From NCBI RefSeq assembly GCF_014202075.1, contig NZ_JACHFZ010000001.1, positions 768,998 through 832,997 of the forward strand: a stretch of DNA of 64,000 bases, written 5' to 3'. The position numbers were made by a program, and so were the translations under genes. Under the pieces are notes generated by a model that searched no databases, had not been told where the DNA came from, and saw nothing but the letters and a program-made list of their open reading frames with translations. Source of the DNA: Brevundimonas basaltis (lineage in GTDB: Bacteria > Pseudomonadota > Alphaproteobacteria > Caulobacterales > Caulobacteraceae). Position 1 is the stretch's first letter. Each line of letters starts with the position of its first letter. Positions 53,387-62,478 of this stretch are shown here, piece by piece.

Positions 53387-53629
53387 CTAGTGCTGCGACT
53401 TCTTCTTGCGCAAGGCGAAGATGCCGACGACCAGAAGCACGAAGGCCGCGATCGCGCCGGCGATGAAGCTGCCGCCCGGCTGGAACCACAGGACCAGCAT
53501 CACCAGGGTCACCGCGATCAGCAGCGAACCCCATTTGGTCAGGCCCATGAACAGGTCGAACGTCGACGCCTGCTCGCTGATCTCCTGCGAGCCGCGAACG
53601 TAATCGTCTTGAGCGTGGGGGTCGGCCAT
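53387..53629 (-). CDS. aa3-type cytochrome c oxidase subunit IV
   Basis: An 80-residue protein. The soluble N-terminal part (YVRGSQEISEQASTFDLFMGLTKWG) is followed by hydrophobic segments (SLLIAVTLVMLVLWF and FIAGAIAAFVLLVVGIFAL) and a lysine tail. This is the small subunit IV family of alphaproteobacterial aa3 oxidases. It probably shares a transcript with the pnt genes. The start is ATG at 53629. Confidence 0.87.
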   Translation of the reverse strand: MADPHAQDDYVRGSQEISEQASTFDLFMGLTKWGSLLIAVTLVMLVLWFQPGGSFIAGAIAAFVLLVVGIFALRKKKSQH

Positions 53630-53711
53630 GGTCGGGTCCGGGAATCTGAAAGGTCGTTGGCGCCCTTATAGCGGGGCGCGCCGCCCGCTCAAGCCAGGCG
53701 CGACATTTCGG

Positions 53712-55037
53712 TCAGTCCAGCGCCGCCAGCACGTCGCGGGTGAAGGCGATGAAGTCGAACCGCCGCCCCGCCGGATCCTCGCCGCGCCGAACGATGACGA
53801 TGTTCCGGCTGGGCACGACGACGACGTACTGGCCGCGGTTGCCGTTGGCCGAAATGGTGTCTGGCGGCACGCCGTCGGTCTGGTTCATCAGCCAGAAGGA
53901 CGCGCCATAACCCTGCGCCCCGCCCGGCTGCGGCCCCGACGGGCGGGAGACATAGTCCAGCCAGCCCTCGGGCAGGATGCGCTCCCCGTCAACGACGCCA
54001 TCGTTGGCGTAGAGCTGTCCGAACCGCGCCAGGTCCCGCGCTGTCGACCACACCTGGCTGGACAGCATGTAGTTGCCCCGCCAGTCGGTCTCAGCCCAGG
54101 TGTCGTGCATGCCCAGCGTGCGGAACAGCGCGGCCGGCGGGTGGTCCCGGAAGGTCGGCGCGATGCTGAGCACCGCGATCAGGGTGTCGTTGTTGGCGTA
54201 GCGGTAGCGCGTCCCCGGCGTCGCGATCAGCGGCCAGCTCGTGACCTGCTCGTCGACGCCCACGCCGCCGAAATAGAGCGCGTCGGTCCGATTGCCCGCC
54301 GTGTCGCTGGTCAGGCCCGACGCCATGCGCATCAGCTGGTCGACGGTGATGGCCGCGCGCGGGTCGCCGTCCCGGCTCCAATCGGCGATGGCGGCCGGAG
54401 CGTTCACATCGACCTCGCCGCGCTGCACGGCGGCGCCGATAATCGTCCCGGCCAGCGACTTGGCCACGGACCATGTACGCTGGGGCACGTCGGGACCGAA
54501 GCCCGGCGCATACCACTCCGCCAACAGCCGGTCGTCCTTCAGCACCACCACGCCGGTGGTGTTGGCGCCCGCCCCATAGCCGTCGGCGGCCGCCGCACGG
54601 ATGACCGCGTTCAACGCCGGGACCGGGTCTCCCGCCAGAAAGCCCCGATCGGCCTGAACGCCCGACCGGATCATTGGCTCGGGCACGCCCGACCAGCCGA
54701 CCGGCATGACGGCGCAGCCCTGGCCCGGGCTCCACACCGCGACGCGCGGCGGCATGGCGTCGTCCCAGGGCGCCGAGACGGTTCGCTCGCTGACCTCGGC
54801 CCGCATCTCGCGGGCCAACGGGTCGAGTTCAGAGTAGATGCCGACCAGTTCGTTGGCCTCAACGCTTTCGACCGTGCGCGATCCGCCCGCGGCCTCGGCG
54901 TTCTTCACCGCGCCACAGACCATCAGGGCCTTGTATCCCGCCGCCATGGCGCGGGTCGCGGCCGACGGCTCCGGCGGCGTCTGGGCGGCCGCCGGCAGGG
55001 CGAGAACGGCGATGGCGGCGAGGATCAGAGGGCGCAT
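53712..55037 (-). CDS. Serine hydrolase, beta-lactamase family (class C-like)
   Basis: A 441-residue secreted protein (signal MRPLILAAIAVLALPAAAQT). The catalytic SxxK is in TWSVAKSLAGT and the YxN is in YRYANNDTL. A long extra N-terminal region precedes the catalytic domain (about 150-440). Such proteins are often esterases, peptidases or lactonases rather than true beta-lactamases. The substrate is unknown. The start is ATG at 55037. Confidence 0.9.
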   Translation of the reverse strand: MRPLILAAIAVLALPAAAQTPPEPSAATRAMAAGYKALMVCGAVKNAEAAGGSRTVESVEANELVGIYSELDPLAREMRAEVSERTVSAPWDDAMPPRVAVWSPGQGCAVMPVGWSGVPEPMIRSGVQADRGFLAGDPVPALNAVIRAAAADGYGAGANTTGVVVLKDDRLLAEWYAPGFGPDVPQRTWSVAKSLAGTIIGAAVQRGEVDVNAPAAIADWSRDGDPRAAITVDQLMRMASGLTSDTAGNRTDALYFGGVGVDEQVTSWPLIATPGTRYRYANNDTLIAVLSIAPTFRDHPPAALFRTLGMHDTWAETDWRGNYMLSSQVWSTARDLARFGQLYANDGVVDGERILPEGWLDYVSRPSGPQPGGAQGYGASFWLMNQTDGVPPDTISANGNRGQYVVVVPSRNIVIVRRGEDPAGRRFDFIAFTRDVLAALD

Positions 55038-55073
55038 GGCCGGACGCTCGCCCGCCCGCGCCTGACCGTCAAC

Positions 55074-56876
55074 TCAGACCAGCGCCTCGAACCGGTTGAT
55101 CAGCCCTTCCAGCCGTTTCGTGCCGATGGTCCAGAAGGCCGGGTCGCGCGGGTTCAGCCCGAACGGCGCCAGCGCTTCGACGTAGCCCTTCGACCCGCCG
55201 CCCGCGAGCAACTCGCGATACAGCGGCGTGAACCCCGCCGGGTCCTTGGCCCGCGTCTCCATCAGCGCCGTCACCAGCAGATCCCCGAAGGCATAGGCGT
55301 AGACGTAGAACGGCGAGTGAACGAAGTGGCTGACATAGCTCCACCAATGCTCGTAACCCGGGTTCAACGTCACCGCCGGGCCCAGCGAACCGCCCATCTC
55401 CTCCAGCCAGATTTCACCGATCCGCTCGACCGACAGCTCGCCCCCCGCCCGCTCGTCGTGGAAGCGCGTCTCGAAGCGGTGGAAGGCGATCTGGCGGATG
55501 ACGGTGTTCAGCCCGTCCTCGATCCGCCCCGCCAACAGGCCTCGCTGCTCCGCCCTGGGCGCCGTCGTCAGCAACCGATCGAAGGTCAGGCCCTCGGCGA
55601 AGATCGAGGCCGTCTCGGCCAAGGTCAGCGGCGTGTCGGCCAGCAGACTGCCCTGCCCCGCCGCCAGCGTCTGGTGCACCCCATGGCCCAGCTCGTGCGC
55701 CAAGGTCAGCACGTCGCGGCGCTCGCCCATCCAGTTCAGGAAGACATAGGGATGACGGTCCGAGGTCACCGGATGGGCATAGGCCCCCGACTGTTTCCCC
55801 GACCGCGCCCGGCCGTCGATCCACGGCTTGTCGAAGAAACCTTGCGCCCGGGCGGCGAACTCGTCGCCAAGATCGCCGAAGCTCTCCAGCACCAGCTCGC
55901 GCCCCTGCGCCCAGTCGTAGCCGCGCGGCGCCGTGGTCTCGATCGGGGCGTTGCGGTCCCACTGGTTCAACGTCGCCTTGCCCATGGCCCGGGCCTTGAG
56001 CGCGTAATAGCGGTGCGACAGACGCGGATAGGCCTCCGCCACCGCCTCGGCCATGGCGTCGACCGCGTCGCCGTCGACCTCGTTGGCGAGGTGGCGGCTG
56101 TCCGCCGGCCGCCTGAAGCCGCGCCAGCGGCTCTCCAGCGCGTGGTCGGCCGCGACGGTGTTGAGCACCAGCGCCATCGTCTGCACCCGCACGCCCAGCG
56201 CCTCGTTCAGCCCCTCGGCCGCCGCCTTGCGCCGCGTTTCCTTCGGATCCGACAGTCGATTCAGCGCCTCCGACAGGGTCAGTTCGTCCTTGCCGGCGCT
56301 GACCTTCATCGCCGCCAGCGTCTCGTCGAACAGGCGGGGCCACTGGGCGCTGATCGGCCCGCGCTCGGCGAGGAAAGTCTCCAGTTCGTGCGACAGCTCG
56401 TGCGGCTTCATGGCCCGCACCCGCCGCAACCACGGGCGCCAGCGCGCGGCGCCCGGCGCGGCGGTCAGCGCCGCCTCGATCTCCGCCTCGTCCAGTTGGT
56501 TGATCTCCAGCGTGACCCAGACCGTTGGCGTGGCGATGACGGTGATCTTCTCGCGCACCGTCGCCTCGAAGCCCTGCGCCCCGGCGTCGTTGCGGTCGGT
56601 CGAGGCGGCGAGGAAGGCGTAGGCGCCCAGCGCGCCCAGCAGGTCCGAGGCCTGTTCGTAGCGGCTCACCGCCCGGTCCAGCCGCTCGCCCAGCACCGCC
56701 GCGTCCGCCCGCGCCGCCACCAGTTGCCCCTGCAGGGCGTTCAGCTCGCCGACCAGCGCCCGGGCGCGTTCGAGGTCGGCCTCGATGCGCGGGTCCGTGC
56801 GCGAAGCGTAGAGGTCGGACAGGTCCCAAAGCGGCGCTTCGGTCGGATCGGCGGGGGTCTGGAAGGGTGCGTTCAT
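55074..56876 (-). CDS. M3 family oligoendopeptidase (PepF type)
   Basis: A 600-residue cytoplasmic zinc peptidase. The N-terminal WDLSDLYASRTDPRIEADLER matches PepF. The active site is in ALELGHGVH-type context, read as LAHELGHGVHQTLA, with the third ligand Glu in ASIFAEGLTFD and the C-terminal HFVHSPFYVYAYAFGDLL block. It cleaves short peptides. The start is ATG at 56876; longer in-frame sequence upstream has no family similarity. Confidence 0.94.
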   Translation of the reverse strand: MNAPFQTPADPTEAPLWDLSDLYASRTDPRIEADLERARALVGELNALQGQLVAARADAAVLGERLDRAVSRYEQASDLLGALGAYAFLAASTDRNDAGAQGFEATVREKITVIATPTVWVTLEINQLDEAEIEAALTAAPGAARWRPWLRRVRAMKPHELSHELETFLAERGPISAQWPRLFDETLAAMKVSAGKDELTLSEALNRLSDPKETRRKAAAEGLNEALGVRVQTMALVLNTVAADHALESRWRGFRRPADSRHLANEVDGDAVDAMAEAVAEAYPRLSHRYYALKARAMGKATLNQWDRNAPIETTAPRGYDWAQGRELVLESFGDLGDEFAARAQGFFDKPWIDGRARSGKQSGAYAHPVTSDRHPYVFLNWMGERRDVLTLAHELGHGVHQTLAAGQGSLLADTPLTLAETASIFAEGLTFDRLLTTAPRAEQRGLLAGRIEDGLNTVIRQIAFHRFETRFHDERAGGELSVERIGEIWLEEMGGSLGPAVTLNPGYEHWWSYVSHFVHSPFYVYAYAFGDLLVTALMETRAKDPAGFTPLYRELLAGGGSKGYVEALAPFGLNPRDPAFWTIGTKRLEGLINRFEALV

Positions 56877-56991
56877 GGCTCCCGTTGTGGGGACGCGGAC
56901 GCTCCGGCGCAACGCCCGAAAGCCGTCCACACCCCGGGGTGCCCGTCTGTCACGATCTCGGTGAAGCGGACAGCGCCCGATCCAGTAGCCG

Positions 56992-57564
56992 CTATTTTCG
57001 CCTGGGGGCCACCGGGACTTCGCCGCGGATGGCCCCCTGCATGGCCCGCAGCTCGCCCGCGTCACAGCCGTAGTGCTGGCACATTCGGGCGGCCATCTTG
57101 TCCATCAATTGCGGCATCACGGTCATGGCCGCCGCGTGGGCCTCGGGCATGACCGTCATGGTCTTTTCGATGATGCTCTTCCCCAATTCGCTATCATAGA
57201 AGGCGATCACGGCCTCCAGCTCGGCCTCGGTAAAAATTCGGGCATAGACCGGCGTCATGGCCTCGAGCATCTGCGGGATCATGTCGGCGGTCAGGTCCGC
57301 CGACAGCTCGGCGATGAAGCGCCGCTCTTCATCGGGCAGGCCGCGCGCGCCCGGGTCGATCTCGGCCTGGGCCATGATCATCTGCCGCAGGGAATCCTCG
57401 AACTGCTCAGTCATCGTCAGGTCGATGTATCTGCGGGTCAGTTCGAGCTGGCGGGCCGTGGGCGCAGCCGTCACGTCCTGCGAGGCGACACTGGCGAGAG
57501 CGGCGGGCGCCGACAGGCCGCCAGCCATCAACGCCGCGGCCATGAATGCAATCTTGAAGCGCAT
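56992..57564 (-). CDS. DUF2059 secreted protein
   Basis: A 190-residue protein with signal peptide (IAFMAAALMAGGLSAPAALAS). The DUF2059 core reads IFTEAELEAVIAFYDSELGKSIIEK. Members are periplasmic or secreted helical proteins of unknown function. The ATG at 57564 has AAGGGGGAA upstream. Two cysteines lie near the C-terminus (MCQHYGCDAGE). Confidence 0.88.
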   Translation of the reverse strand: MRFKIAFMAAALMAGGLSAPAALASVASQDVTAAPTARQLELTRRYIDLTMTEQFEDSLRQMIMAQAEIDPGARGLPDEERRFIAELSADLTADMIPQMLEAMTPVYARIFTEAELEAVIAFYDSELGKSIIEKTMTVMPEAHAAAMTVMPQLMDKMAARMCQHYGCDAGELRAMQGAIRGEVPVAPRRK

Positions 57565-57619
57565 CAATTCCCCCTTTTCGTGCATCCTCAGCGAACGGGC
57601 GACGCAACACAAGCCCGAT

Positions 57620-58171
57620 TCAGGGTTCGAAAGCGGCGATCAACCTCCGCAGATCGGGTTCGTCCACCATCCGCGCGGCCTCGTCACGGCTGACCCAGAC
57701 GCGCTCGCGCTCTGCGCGCTCCTTCCAGTCCGAACGTTCGACGCCGACCTCCAGATCATAGACATCGACCACGCACCAGCGCGACGCCCGCCGCTTCAGC
57801 ACCTTCAGATAGCGAAAACTGCCCAGCGGCCGGTCGGCGATCACGCCCTCGACCCCTGCCTCCTCCAGCGCCTCCTGTGCGGCCGCCTCGGCGTCGGTCT
57901 TGCCCGACATGCGCCCGCCCTTGGGCGTCACCCAGCGCCGGGTTTCGCGCGAGGTGATCAACAGGATCTCGACGCCCGTCCGTTCTCGCCGCCACGGCAG
58001 AGCCGCGACCTGGCGCCGCTCGGCCGTCTGAATGCGCGTGTCGCGGGGGTGGCGTTTCTTCCGCGAAGGCGTCGCCGGCGCACCGGCGTTCTCACGGTTG
58101 TCCGGAACCGGCGCCCGCTTCGCGGAGGCGCTGTTCCGGGACAGCAGCGCCCGAAGCCAGCGCAACATCAT
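57620..58171 (-). CDS. Nudix hydrolase with altered Nudix box
   Basis: A 183-residue protein with a basic, disordered N-terminus (about 1-55) and a Nudix fold (about 50-170). The box reads GGRMSGKTDAEAAAQEALEEAGV. The metal-binding EExG is kept, but the first Glu is Lys and the usual Arg is Gln. The flanking VTPKGGR and FRYLKVLKR resemble diphosphoinositol/diadenosine-type Nudix proteins. The substrate is unknown. ATG at 58171 with GGGGAG upstream. Confidence 0.85.
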   Translation of the reverse strand: MMLRWLRALLSRNSASAKRAPVPDNRENAGAPATPSRKKRHPRDTRIQTAERRQVAALPWRRERTGVEILLITSRETRRWVTPKGGRMSGKTDAEAAAQEALEEAGVEGVIADRPLGSFRYLKVLKRRASRWCVVDVYDLEVGVERSDWKERAERERVWVSRDEAARMVDEPDLRRLIAAFEP

Positions 58172-58294
58172 CGAATCTCCCCGGCATCAACCTGGATCGT
58201 GAATCCCGCGCCTGAACCGGCGCGTCAACCCGTCTGCACACGGAGGGTTTCCCTGCCGCCCGGGCCCGCTACGACGGCGTGTGAAGCCAGAACG

Positions 58295-58326
58295 AAAACG
58301 GCGGCGGAGATCGCTCTCCGCCGCCG
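58295..58326 (-). terminator. Rho-independent terminator after rplA
   Basis: On the minus strand, CGGCGGCGGAGA-gcga-TCTCCGCCGCCG followed by TTTTC. The GCGA loop is a GNRA tetraloop. It lies 25 bases after the rplA stop. Confidence 0.88.
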
Positions 58327-58350
58327 CTTCAGTCTGGTCTGATCCGTGGA

Positions 58351-59040
58351 TCAGGCGCCCAGCGAGGCCGGGTCGACCTTGAAGCCCGGGCCCATGGTGG
58401 ACGACAGGCTGATCTTCTTGACGTAGGTGCCCTTGGCGCCCGCCGGCTTGGCCTTGGTCAGGGCGTCGACAAACGCCTTGACGTTGGCTTCCAGCGCCGC
58501 CTGGTCGAACGAGGCCTTGCCGATGCCGGCGTGGACGATGCCCGCCTTTTCGACGCGGAACTCGACGGCGCCGCCCTTGGCGTCCTTGACCGCCTGCGCG
58601 ACGTTCGGGGTCACCGTGCCGACCTTCGGGTTGGGCATCAGGCCGCGCGGGCCCAGCACCTTACCCAGACGACCGACCAGGGCCATCATGTCCGGCGACG
58701 CGATGACGCGATCGAAGTCCATGAAACCGCCGTTGATCTTCTCGTACAGATCCTCGGCGCCGACGTGCTCGGCTCCGGCCGCGCGGGCTTCATCGGCCTT
58801 GGCGTCCTTGGCGAAGACGGCGACGCGGACATCGCGGCCCGTGCCCGACGGCAGGTTGACCACGCCGCGGACCTGCTGGTCCGCGTGACGCGGGTCGACG
58901 CCCAGGTTGACGGCGATCTCGATCGACTCGTCGAACTTGGCCGAGGCGTTGTCCTTCACGGCCTTGATCGCGTCGGCGAACGGCATGTTGACCGTCACGT
59001 CGCCGCTGCGGGCCTTGAAGCGCTTGGTTTGCTTGGCCAT
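58351..59040 (-). CDS. rplA: 50S ribosomal protein L1
   Basis: A 229-residue uL1 of the ribosomal stalk base, beginning [13 protein letters not shown], with the RNA-binding block [13 protein letters not shown] and [12 protein letters not shown] at the end. L1 usually represses its own operon through the mRNA. It follows rplK by four bases and ends at a terminator. Confidence 0.97.
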   Translation of the reverse strand: MAKQTKRFKARSGDVTVNMPFADAIKAVKDNASAKFDESIEIAVNLGVDPRHADQQVRGVVNLPSGTGRDVRVAVFAKDAKADEARAAGAEHVGAEDLYEKINGGFMDFDRVIASPDMMALVGRLGKVLGPRGLMPNPKVGTVTPNVAQAVKDAKGGAVEFRVEKAGIVHAGIGKASFDQAALEANVKAFVDALTKAKPAGAKGTYVKKISLSSTMGPGFKVDPASLGA

Positions 59041-59044
59041 GTGC

Positions 59045-59476
59045 TTAGCCCTCCACGACGTTGAGGCCCATGGCGCGAGCCGAGCCTTCGATGATCTTGG
59101 TCGCCGCGTCCAGGTCGTTGGCGTTCAGATCCTTCATCTTCTTCTCGGCGATCTCACGCAGCTGGCTGCGCTTGATCTTGCCGGCCACTTCGCGGCCCGT
59201 CAGCTTGGAGCCCGAAGTGATGCCGGCGGCCTGCTTGATGTAGTGGGTCGCGGGCGGGGTCTTGGTGACGAAGGTGAAGCTCTTGTCCTGATAGACGGTG
59301 ATCACCGTCGGCAGGGGCGTGCCCTTCACTTCCTTCTCGGTGCGCGCGTTGAACTCCTTGACGAAGCCCATGATGTTGACGCCGCGCTGGCCGAGGGCCG
59401 GCCCGATCGGGGGCGACGGCGTGGCGTTGCCGGCCGGCACCTGCAGTTTGATGTAGCCGAGAATCTTCTTGGCCAT
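59045..59476 (-). CDS. rplK: 50S ribosomal protein L11
   Basis: A 143-residue uL11. The N-terminal domain has [27 protein letters not shown], including the proline-rich segment targeted by thiostrepton. The C-terminal 23S-binding domain ends [16 protein letters not shown]. It starts the rplKA pair; a terminator lies between it and nusG. Confidence 0.97.
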   Translation of the reverse strand: MAKKILGYIKLQVPAGNATPSPPIGPALGQRGVNIMGFVKEFNARTEKEVKGTPLPTVITVYQDKSFTFVTKTPPATHYIKQAAGITSGSKLTGREVAGKIKRSQLREIAEKKMKDLNANDLDAATKIIEGSARAMGLNVVEG

Positions 59477-59621
59477 TGGTCTCTCCTTACAGTGGACCTG
59501 AACTCAATCAGGACCGGTGAGCCGTGGTCGTGGCATGGCTGCCTCCCACGGATTTATGCGGGCGAACCCGCACCGCCCCTTGGAGCGAGGCGCGCGTGTA
59601 GCGGATCGGGGCCGGAAAAGC

Positions 59622-59646
59622 AAACGGCGGCCCCGGGGAGCCGCCG
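59622..59646 (-). terminator. Terminator between nusG and rplK
   Basis: On the minus strand, CGGCGGC ... GCCGCCG with an eight-base C/G loop followed by GTTTGCTTTTCC, 27 bases after the nusG stop. Part of the transcripts may read through into rplK. Confidence 0.7.
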
Positions 59647-59672
59647 CTGCGAAGTCCTGGATGGATCGTAGC

Positions 59673-60251
59673 CTAGGCCGCGACCTTCTCCACCTGGCTG
59701 TACTCCAGATCGACCGGGGTCGGGCGGCCGAAGATGGACACGGCCACGCGCAGGCGGGCGTTGTCCTCGTCGACGCTTTCGACCTGACCGTCGAAGCTGG
59801 CGAACGGGCCGTCGATGACCTTGACGGTCTCGCCGATGTCGAAGCGGATGGTGGGTTTCGGACGCTCGACGCCCTCTTCCACGGCCCCGATGATGTTCTG
59901 GACCTCACGCTCCGAGACCGGCAGCGGCTTGGTCCCGCCGGCGGCGCCGAGGAAGCCGGTCACCTTCGGCGTGTTCTTGACCAGGTGATAGGCCTCGTCG
60001 GTCATCTCCATCTTCACCAGCACATAGCCGGGAAAGAATTTGCGCTCGGAGTTGACCTTGCGGCCGCGGCGGATCTCCACGACGTCCTCGGTCGGCACCA
60101 GGATTTCGCTGAAGCAGTCCTCGAGCCCCTGCTGGCGCGCCTGATCGGTCAGGTGCTGCGCCACCTTCTTCTCGAAATTCGAATAGGCGTGGACGATATA
60201 CCACTTGTGGCGCGGATTGGCGGGCTTGGCGGCGGGAGCGGCGTCGGTCAT
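59673..60251 (-). CDS. nusG: Transcription antitermination factor NusG
   Basis: A 192-residue protein. The NGN domain (about 10-115) has KWYIVHAYSNFEKKVAQ and FPGYVLVKMEM, and the C-terminal KOW domain has VIDGPFASFDGQVESVD. It binds RNA polymerase and Rho or S10. The start is ATG at 60251, 10 bases after secE. Confidence 0.97.
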   Translation of the reverse strand: MTDAAPAAKPANPRHKWYIVHAYSNFEKKVAQHLTDQARQQGLEDCFSEILVPTEDVVEIRRGRKVNSERKFFPGYVLVKMEMTDEAYHLVKNTPKVTGFLGAAGGTKPLPVSEREVQNIIGAVEEGVERPKPTIRFDIGETVKVIDGPFASFDGQVESVDEDNARLRVAVSIFGRPTPVDLEYSQVEKVAA

Positions 60252-60261
60252 GGGCGGTCTC

Positions 60262-60546
60262 TTACTGGCCGATGGCCAGGATGTTGCGCGAGGCGAAGGC
60301 CAGGACGGTGTCCACCACGAAGAAGAAGGCGGCGGCCAGGGCGACCATGATGAAGACCATCACCGAGGTGATCCAGGTCTCCTTGCGGCTCGGCCACACG
60401 ATCTTGCGGCGCTCGGCGTTCACCTGGCTGATGAATTGCGGAACCGAGACCCGCGGCTTCTTCGGCGCGTCCGCCGCGACGGCGGCGCCCGCGATCGCGG
60501 GCTGGGCGGTCTGGGGGCGGCGCCCGGGGGTCTTGGCCTTGGCCAT
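60262..60546 (-). CDS. secE: Preprotein translocase subunit SecE
   Basis: A 94-residue single-spanning type SecE. The amphipathic VPQFISQVNAERRKIVWPSRKE is the SecE signature, followed by one helix (SVMVFIMVALAAAFFFVVDTV). The N-terminal 35 residues are Ala/Pro-rich and variable. The ATG at 60546 is chosen; upstream in-frame sequence runs toward the tRNA gene and is not coding. Confidence 0.95.
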   Translation of the reverse strand: MAKAKTPGRRPQTAQPAIAGAAVAADAPKKPRVSVPQFISQVNAERRKIVWPSRKETWITSVMVFIMVALAAAFFFVVDTVLAFASRNILAIGQ

Positions 60547-60616
60547 CACTGATCCGTCAAAGAATTGATCCTGTCGCCCCCAGATAGGAAGCCCCATCCG
60601 GCGGCGACAGGGGAAA

Positions 60617-60692
60617 TGGCAGGAGTTGGGGGACTCGAACCCACGACCCCCGGTTTTGGAGACCGGTGCTCTACCAGCTGAGCTAAACTCCT
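60617..60692 (-). tRNA. tRNA-Trp (anticodon CCA)
   Basis: 76 bases including the encoded 3' CCA. The acceptor stem AGGAGTT/AACTCCT is perfect. The D-arm contains AGCTCAGCTGGTAGAGC, the anticodon loop is CTCCAAA with CCA at 60659-60657, and the T-loop is GGTTCGAGTC. It directly precedes secE-nusG on the same strand, a common alphaproteobacterial order. Confidence 0.97.
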
Positions 60693-60707
60693 GGACGCAA
60701 CCCCGGG

Positions 60708-60723
60708 CCGCTCCGAAGAGCGG
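60708..60723 (-). terminator. UUCG-capped hairpin between the CNNM gene and tRNA-Trp
   Basis: On the minus strand, CCGCTC-TTCG-GAGCGG, an extra-stable C(UUCG)G tetraloop. There is no T-run after it, so it may be a weak terminator or a processing block upstream of the tRNA. Confidence 0.4.
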
Positions 60724-60783
60724 ACAGGATCGCCAGACCGGGGCGTATGCCCCACGCCGCCCCGGTTTTCAAGGGCGGAACGG

Positions 60784-62118
60784 TCAATCGTCCTGATGCG
60801 CCGCCACGGCGCTGGCCTCATCCTCGGCCTTGACCAGCTGACGGAACAACAGCTTGTCGATGCGGCGGTCGTCCATGTCGATGATCTCGACCTCGAAACG
60901 GCCCAGCTGCAGCACCTCCCCCTCGTCCGGGACCCGCGACAACTGGTGCAGCACCAGGCCGGCCACGGTGTGGAAGCCCTCGGCCTCGCCGAAGTCCTCG
61001 CCCAGCATATCCGCCAGTTCCTCGATGTCGGCCTGGCCGTCGACCAGCCAGCTGCCGTCCTCGTTCTGGCGAATGTAGGCGTCGTCCTCGTCGTGGCTCT
61101 CGTCGAAATTGCCGGCGATCATCTCCAGCAGGTCGGTGGCCGTGACCACGCCCTCGAAGGCGCCATACTCGTCGACGAGAAAGGCCATGTGGACCCGCGA
61201 GGCCTTCATGATCCCCAGCGCCTTCAGCACCGATGTCGACTGCGGGATGAAGGCCGGAGTCTGCACCAGCCGTTCAACGTTGAACTCGCCGTTGTCCAGC
61301 AGGCTGTCCAGCAGATCCTTCTTGTGGACCACGCCCAGCGGATTATCGACGTCGCTCTCGCGCGCGACCACGATGCGTGAATAGGGGCAGGTCCGCACCT
61401 CCTGCCGCAGCTGCTCCTCGGTGTCGTCCAGAGCGATCCAGAACACCTCGTGGCGCGGCGTCATGGCCACGCGGATGGGGCGGTCGCCGAGGCGCAGGAT
61501 CTCCTCGATCATCTCCTGCTCTTCCGGCTCGATCAGACCCGAGGCCGTGCCCTCGGCGATCATGGTCTCGACCTCTTCCTGGGTGACGTCCGAACCGTCG
61601 CGGTCCTTGACGCCCATCAGCTTGAGGATGGCCGAGGTCGACGCCGTCAGCAGCACGACGAAGGGTTTCAGCACCTTGGCCACGGTCGAGATCGGCGCCG
61701 CCATCTTGGAGGCGATCGATTCGGGGAAGATCAGCGCCAGACGCTTGGGCACCAGCTCCCCGACGATCACCGACACATAGGTGATGAAGACGATGACCAG
61801 GACCGTCGAGAACACCTCGGTATAGGCGGCGACCGGAGGAAAGGCCGCTTCGAGGATCGCGTTCAACTCGCCGGCGATGGCCGCCTGGCCATAGGCGCCG
61901 GCGGCGATGCCGATCAGGGTGATGCCGACCTGGACCGCCGACAGGAAATGCGTCGGGTCCTCGGCGAGCTTCAACGCGGCCCGGGCGCCCCGGTCGCCCC
62001 GTTCGGATCGACTCTGAAGTTTGGATTTGCGGGAAGACACGACCGCGAGTTCGGTCATGGCGAACAGGCCGTTCAGCACTACGAGCAGCAGTACGACGGC
62101 GATGGCGATGGCTAACAT
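60784..62118 (-). CDS. CNNM/CorC-type membrane protein (hemolysin family)
   Basis: A 444-residue protein. DUF21 membrane domain (about 1-190; MTELAVVSSRKSKLQ, FITYVSVIVGELVPKRLAL) is followed by a CBS pair (about 210-335; AMTPRHEVFWI, VHMAFLVDEYGAFEGVVTATDLLE) and a CorC_HlyC domain (about 350-430). Members transport or regulate magnesium or cobalt; the hemolysin name is historical. The start is ATG at 62118. Confidence 0.93.
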   Translation of the reverse strand: MLAIAIAVVLLLVVLNGLFAMTELAVVSSRKSKLQSRSERGDRGARAALKLAEDPTHFLSAVQVGITLIGIAAGAYGQAAIAGELNAILEAAFPPVAAYTEVFSTVLVIVFITYVSVIVGELVPKRLALIFPESIASKMAAPISTVAKVLKPFVVLLTASTSAILKLMGVKDRDGSDVTQEEVETMIAEGTASGLIEPEEQEMIEEILRLGDRPIRVAMTPRHEVFWIALDDTEEQLRQEVRTCPYSRIVVARESDVDNPLGVVHKKDLLDSLLDNGEFNVERLVQTPAFIPQSTSVLKALGIMKASRVHMAFLVDEYGAFEGVVTATDLLEMIAGNFDESHDEDDAYIRQNEDGSWLVDGQADIEELADMLGEDFGEAEGFHTVAGLVLHQLSRVPDEGEVLQLGRFEVEIIDMDDRRIDKLLFRQLVKAEDEASAVAAHQDD

Positions 62119-62212
62119 CTAGGGAGAGCGGGACCGGCGCGGCGCGACAGTCGGCGTCCGCCGGACGGATGATAGGGGGGTTTTGCCCCGTCCGCCACGA
62201 TTTCCTTCGCGA

Positions 62213-62341
62213 TCAGCGGCTGCGGCCGGCCTCGACCGAGCCGTAGGGGCCCTTGGCGCCGGCCTCATACGGCCCCGCGGCGCAGGCCGACATGCCCAGC
62301 AGGGTGCCGATGAACAGTCCGGTCCGGAGTGCGCGCCGCAT
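62213..62341 (-). CDS. 42-residue predicted lipoprotein
   Basis: Reads MRRALRTGLFIGTLLGMSAC and then AAGPYEAGAKGPYGSVEAGR. The leader is typical of a lipoprotein and ends in a lipobox (MSAC), leaving a mature peptide of about 22 residues rich in Gly and Ala. It is in the 360-base gap between the CNNM gene and the MscS-like gene. The Shine-Dalgarno is weak. Similar tiny lipoproteins occur in related genomes, but function is unknown. Confidence 0.6.
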   Translation of the reverse strand: MRRALRTGLFIGTLLGMSACAAGPYEAGAKGPYGSVEAGRSR

Positions 62342-62427
62342 GGTTACCAATTCCCTAACGTTCCTGAACCGAACGTAGGCCCCGGATCGGGGTTCCCGGC
62401 AAGCGCCGTCTCCCGCCCGGGGAATTG

Positions 62428-62455
62428 CAAAGGGGCGACGCCTCGGCGCCGCCCC
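62428..62455 (-). terminator. Terminator after the MscS-like gene
   Basis: On the minus strand, GGGGCG-g-CGCC-ga-GGCG-t-CGCCCC followed by TTTGC, 24 bases after the stop at 62479. Confidence 0.65.
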
Positions 62456-62478
62456 TCGCAGGCGAGTATCCGTCGGCC

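Noticed and set aside
53628..57152. Open frame of 1174 codons on the plus strand opposite the serine hydrolase and M3 peptidase
   Set aside because: Arg/Pro/Gln-rich antisense shadow; the minus-strand genes have intact active sites and signal peptides.
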